A stretch of DNA of 64,000 nt from Colias croceus (taxonomy: Eukaryota > Arthropoda > Insecta > Lepidoptera > Pieridae), in the NCBI RefSeq assembly GCF_905220415.1, contig NC_059544.1:9302501-9366500 (forward strand). Direction: 5' to 3'. This document shows positions 62,592 to 64,000 of this stretch, in pieces. A program made the position numbers and the translations under genes. Numbering within the stretch: the first letter of the stretch is position 1; each line of letters starts with the position of its first letter. The notes below the pieces were generated by a model. That model made no database searches. It saw only the letters and a program-made list of their open reading frames with translations, and was not told the DNA's origin.

Positions 62592-64000
62592 GTGAGTACC
62601 CACTTATTAGCTAATACACAACAAATAAGTAAAATACGGTTACACTATTTAGGTACGGCCAAGGACTGAATATTTTTCCAAGAAAAAACTAGTAAATATA
62701 TTATTTAAAAGGCGGTTGATTAAAATCTTCAAAAGTTTCCAGTTTTTCGCCTCGTGGACTTTGGCTCGAATAATCATATTATTTGTATTTATACCGAAAT
62801 GTTAATTAAGTAGGGTCATTGCGCCTGTTCGCGTCCACATGCCTATTCGCGTCCATTTTGCGGATATCTTTTAGAAAATTCACGAAAATAAGTATACTTT
62901 AAGTAAAATTGTACTAAGAAAAATTTCCGATAATACCTCAATATATAAGAGACATGCACACATATTCAAAAAAAGCCTGCGCACCGCCTATCCTATTTAA
63001 AAAAAATATTTAATTTTGGCTATTAAACGAAAGAGCTAAAACGCGCGGGATTTTGAGAAAAAAATAGTGCGCAGCGTCGCGTTTGACGGTAAGTATCTTA
63101 TTGTTAAATGTCAATTTTTGAATATGTAACTGTTTCTTTACTTTGCTAACAAAGCATGGAATAGTATGGATTATAAATCAGCTTATAACTTTTACAATTA
63201 ATAGCTAAAATAAGGTGGACGCGAATTACTACACCGAATTTGTACAACTTCCATTTTGCGTCCACGGTGGGCGCAAACTATACCTATAGTGCATGACAAT
63301 AGAACATATTGCGTCCACGTTGTTTTTCATTACGTAGCAATGAATTGTTTGTTAAAATATGTATTTAAAATAGATTGTAAATTTTTGACTAAGACTACAA
63401 GTTGATAACTTAAATTTTCATACAATTTAATTTTCACATAAAATAATTTTTATGCTATTTTTTCATTTTAAAATGAGTATTCTAAGAATCAGACTAGTGT
63501 CTTTGAGAATGAGAGTCAATAAGTCTGTGGTTAAGAAAATAATAGTATAAACAAAAAATAAATTTAATAGAAACTAAAAAATAGGGTAGGTAGGTAATCT
63601 TAACAGAACTGATTATTATTTATTTACATAACGTAACTTTATTTTTTGTTAATTTTTAATTTTTTAGTTCTAATAATAATGAGAAGATAAATATAAATAA
63701 AATTTTCCAGTTTCCTTACAGTGAATGTTGATTTTAGGGTTCCGAACCTCAAAAGGAAAAACCGGAATCCTTGTAGGATCACTTTGATATCCTGTATGTC
63801 CGTCTGCCGGTCTGTCTTTCTGTCAAGACCCTTTTTCTCAGTAACGCGTGGAGGTATAAAGCTGAAATTTATATTGAATACTCAAGTCTACGGTCCCTTG
63901 AAGCAGTGAAAAAATCAAACTTATAAGCCAAAGTAATCAAAAGATACAGCCTTTTATGCTGCAAATTTTCGCAAATTTCGACATTCGCAAGGGAATATAA
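62592..64000. other. ABCG first intron (partial)
   Basis: Intronic DNA after the GTGAGT donor. It has several GCGTCCAC motifs in both orientations between 62830 and 63320 and a repeat fragment at 63735-63960. No second ABCG exon is recognised before the window ends. Confidence 0.55.
63735..63960 (+). repeat. Interspersed repeat, probable LINE 3' fragment
   Basis: Contains tagggttccgaacctcaaaa, gaatccttgtaggatcactt and a gtctgtctttctgtc run, a block that I recognise as widespread in lepidopteran DNA. Assigned from memory of the motif only. Confidence 0.4.

Noticed and set aside
1..64000. CRISPR arrays, operons, rRNA or prophage
   Set aside because: Spliced insect genes, introns and eukaryotic transposons throughout; no regularly spaced direct repeats with unique spacers were seen.

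Overview
The window looks like nuclear DNA from an insect, most likely a moth or butterfly. It is AT-rich. Short GT/AG-bounded exons sit in long introns, and the non-coding DNA is crowded with short non-autonomous transposons. These include Helitron-like elements (5' TC, 3' CTAG/CTAA, inserted at A|T), a tRNA-derived SINE, TTAA- and TA-flanked elements, and many palindromic MITEs. I recognise this repeat mix from lepidopteran genomes, but the species cannot be named. No bacterial, viral or organellar genes were seen.

Four protein genes can be assembled by hand from splice sites and family similarity. (1) bark (bark beetle/Anakonda), + strand, 9715-24265: 14 exons join in frame to 2,878 residues, including one 6.2-kb exon. 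The architecture is three SRCR / beta-helix / CUB-like units, a C-type-lectin domain, one transmembrane helix and a ~328-residue tail ending in ETAM. Its 5' exon(s) and signal peptide are not identified. (2) An equilibrative nucleoside transporter (SLC29/ENT family), + strand, 28298-43453: 7 exons, 452 residues, complete. (3) EI24 (ER membrane autophagy protein), - strand, 59046-53956: 7 exons, 315 residues, complete. (4) The first coding exon of an ABCG half-transporter, + strand, 62402-62591, continuing past the window. EI24 and ABCG are head to head with about 3.4 kb between start codons. bark and ENT are tandem on +. ENT and EI24 are convergent, separated by about 10.5 kb of repeat-rich DNA. 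The four genes have unrelated functions and there is no sign of a cluster.

Layout: 1-9.7 kb is bark upstream or intron DNA with scattered Helitron-like and SINE copies. 9.7-24.3 kb is bark, with an internally deleted piggyBac-like element in one intron. 24.3-28.3 kb is the bark 3' UTR and the ENT promoter region, with a TA-flanked element carrying a helix-turn-helix relic. 28.3-43.5 kb is ENT, whose introns hold nested Helitron-like elements, large palindromes, a SINE, a tRNA-like palindromic element, a partial duplication of its own exon 6 and a ~1.5-kb inverted-repeat element. 43.5-54 kb is a repeat desert with LINE relics and MITEs. 54-59 kb is EI24. 59-64 kb holds the EI24/ABCG upstream regions and the start of ABCG.

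No new enzymatic or defence system was found. The most unusual content is the collection of nested or palindromic mobile elements and the ENT exon-6 duplication. All exon joins were made by eye and would need RNA data to confirm.
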